From the NCBI RefSeq assembly GCF_011075055.1, contig NC_058137.1, positions 24,723,463 through 24,787,462 on the forward strand: 64,000 nucleotides of DNA, in the 5' to 3' direction. Shown in pieces: positions 62,101-64,000 of this stretch (position 1 is the first letter of the stretch; each line of letters starts with the position of its first letter). The notes beneath the pieces were generated by a model. It worked only from the letters and a program-made list of their open reading frames with translations, ran no database searches and was not told where the DNA came from. The position numbers and the translations under genes were made by a program. The DNA comes from Mangifera indica. Its lineage: Eukaryota; Streptophyta; Magnoliopsida; Sapindales; Anacardiaceae.

Positions 62101-64000
62101 ATATAATAAATCCAAAAAATAACAATGAGCATCAGAATCACCAAGTTTAACAATAAGATGAAGCCAAAATGCTAAAGAATGCATAGAAAAAAAATACATT
62201 TAATCAGGGTACAAAGGAATATGTAATAAATGCTGATGTAATATTGAAGAAAACAAAGATTCAAATATAAAAGACACTACAAGGAATTGGACCAAAATTT
62301 CTCAACAGTGAAAAAAAGGGACTCACTGCTAGCTTGGCATATGGCATGAAGAAGTCATTTCTTACATGAACTTTATCCATAACATCTCACATAAAGCACT
62401 ACGTTCATGTACTAAGCTTTAACACTTAATCTAGCCACCACACAATGTTTCTTCCTATATCAGCGAGATTTCAACCAGCAAAAAGTACCGAAACCAGAAA
62501 TTGGCCTTCCATACACACATTGTCCAGCCAATTTGCATTAGTAATATCAACTATATCAAGTACACTAGAAAATTATTCACTCTTAAGTAGACAAAATAAG
62601 GCATCACAATATTCTACTTCCGGATTCCACAGAAAGTGACTAACTGCAATAACAAATTTTATATCTAGTTGATCTGAGAATGTGTCTACCAACATCTCAT
62701 CACCATCTCGGTCAAATTTCAGATTGAAATCCATTTAAGTATCAACCAGATTACTCCCAACAATTCAATTTCTTCTAAAAGATCAGCGACATACTTCCAT
62801 TGTGAAAGGACTGGACTGAGCAACATTGTCTTTGAAAAGTTAACAGAAGATGATTATATAAATGAGTGGCATAAAAACCTGAATCCAGTTAAATTACTTT
62901 GTTATCTGTTTGAAACATACCTTGCATCCAACATGAACCCATTTTTCAGAAGGAAATTCAGTCTCCATAGATGCATGGGGAACTTCTGTCAACAGAGTAG
63001 AATTTTCAGGATCAAGGGCTTCATGGTCTAATGAAGTCAAAGGAAAAAGCTTCAATATTTTCTTCTCGTTTAGCACTAGAAAGGGAGCACTGCCAGAAAT
63101 ATCCACCTGCATAGAAAATATAATTTAATCAAACTTTTATTGCATTCAAAGAAGAAATAAAAGATCAAAGATAACAGTTTCATAGTGCATTGTAAAAGTA
63201 TGTCATTAATCAGTACTGGAATTAAAAGTGCCTTAGCTTATCATGTTCAATATTCGATGCACCCTACGAAATAGAAAAATAAACCAGCTCATTCACTTCA
63301 TGAACAAACTCATAAGTATAAATTCCCAGCATCAAAGCTCACTTATAGAAAATAATATTTCTTATATTGATTCAAAGACTAGTCAAAAGAAAACACAAGA
63401 ATCAAACAACAAAAAGACTGTCATAAAAAGAACAAACATACTGGATCAAAATATCTCAAATTTCTTAAAAAATTGCAGCAAAAATATGAAATTCCACAAA
63501 ATAAGATTTAAGATCACAAAACACGCATCAAAAACATATTTTCCAACTCATAACCTGAGTCACTTAAAAGCACATTTAATTTCTAAGAAAAGAGAAAAAA
63601 TTTCATTTCCAACTACAACTGATGAAAATATAACAACCTTGAACCAAACATTTAAGCTGTAAAATTCCAGAAAAACCAACCAAAACACGACTGAGTGTAA
63701 ACTAGAACAAACCAAAACAAATATCAAAGCGGAAAACAAGAAGGGGAAATTTCTGAAACATATCGAATCCCTAAAAATCATGTTCAAACAACAAGAAATC
63801 AACATCGAACACCCACATATCCCCAAAAAACAACTTAAAAACAAATGGGGTTTTTCAACAAAAAAGCAAGAAACACAATAGCTAAGACTTTTAAAACCTG
63901 ACTAATGAGTGGAGCAGGAAATGTGCAAGTCTTGAGGAGATAAACCCAGAAACAAAAAGTGAAACCCTCTTCTTGTGCTTCAAATTTCACTGTGAGATCC
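56123..64000 (-). CDS. plant STAT-like SH2-domain protein (SHA/SHB type), 5' end beyond the window
   Basis: In transcript order, in-phase exons lie at >64000-63898, 63106-62921, 62064-61870, 61767-61678, 61494-61417, 61315-61151, 60208-59861, 58935-58652, 58041-57879, 57490-57141, 56401-56336 and 56147-56123. They give at least 683 codons; the start Met is outside. The N-terminal part (EGFTFCFWVYLL, later HVGCK and ITLVGSDVQGF) looks like a beta-rich, lectin-like fold and is specific to plants. Exons 58041-57141 give a STAT-type linker plus SH2: WIEGFITKEEAEYSL, PGTFILRF with the phosphotyrosine-binding Arg (57254-57256), then IVTYVGTDYSIHHRQV. This points to Arabidopsis SHA/SHB, which are thought to bind phosphotyrosine; the target is unknown. 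The intron between 56336 and 56147 uses a GC donor (AAG|GCAAG), leaving a 25-nt last coding exon. Confidence 0.88.
57837..57876. repeat. (GA)n microsatellite beside an SH2-gene exon
   Basis: GA repeats interrupted by 'gaatga' end just before the 57879 exon boundary. On the transcript strand this is a TC-rich tract immediately after the GT donor, a position where length change could affect splicing. Confidence 0.9.

Noticed and set aside
63243..63844. Two overlapping ORFs, one on each strand
   Set aside because: They lie in the intron between SH2-gene exons 63898 and 63106; A/T-rich intron sequence gives open frames by chance.
1..64000. CRISPR arrays, tRNA or rRNA genes
   Set aside because: No regular spacer-repeat array and no cloverleaf-capable tRNA was seen; the only tRNA-like motif is the SINE-like fragment near 47050.

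Overview
This is nuclear DNA of a flowering plant, most likely a eudicot. The evidence is AT-rich non-coding DNA, genes split by GT-AG introns, a tandem array of plant-specific CYP72A cytochrome P450 genes, plant LTR retrotransposon and MITE insertions, a plastid-type solanesyl diphosphate synthase and a plant STAT-like SH2 gene. The species cannot be named from the sequence. No tRNA, rRNA, CRISPR or prokaryotic features were seen.

Positions 1-42,350 hold seven CYP72A copies in tandem, all on the + strand and all on one five-exon plan. In full-length copies the coding exons measure 292, 218, 245, 385 and 429 nt and encode 522 aa. Copies 1 (2493-5544) and 4 (17625-20848) are open from start to stop. 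Copies 5 (23633-27502) and 7 (38665-42350) each appear to carry one inactivating 1-nt deletion. Copies 2 (6419-7944), 3 (10709-13216) and 6 (34991-38273) are clear pseudogenes. Copy 2 belongs to a different CYP72A lineage and has lost its 5' part at a recombination junction. Copy 3 is split by a solo LTR with a 5-bp target duplication. Copy 6 has a degenerate Ty1/copia element (29848-34696, TSD ATATA) in its promoter region. Blocks of flanking DNA are duplicated with the genes, so the array grew by unequal exchange of units that included promoters and 3' flanks.

Positions 42,351-45,742 and 49,270-56,122 are gene-poor. They hold non-autonomous DNA transposons: a hAT-like MITE with 8-bp TSD, a Mutator-like family with ends GGCCAAA..., one copy with a perfect 9-bp TSD, a palindromic AT-rich MITE family and a triplicated MITE-like unit. 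They also hold microsatellites and a strong 30-bp hairpin.

Two single-copy genes lie on the - strand. The six-exon solanesyl diphosphate synthase of the SPS1/SPS2 plastid type (45743-49269, 420 aa) makes the C45 side chain of plastoquinone. The SH2-domain gene of the SHA/SHB type (56123 to beyond 64000, at least 12 exons) is cut by the window edge at its 5' end. In Arabidopsis the SPS and SHA/SHB genes are also neighbours, so this pair is a conserved syntenic block, while the P450 array beside it is a young, fast-changing region. The P450s probably act in specialised metabolism on the ER; their substrate cannot be read from sequence.
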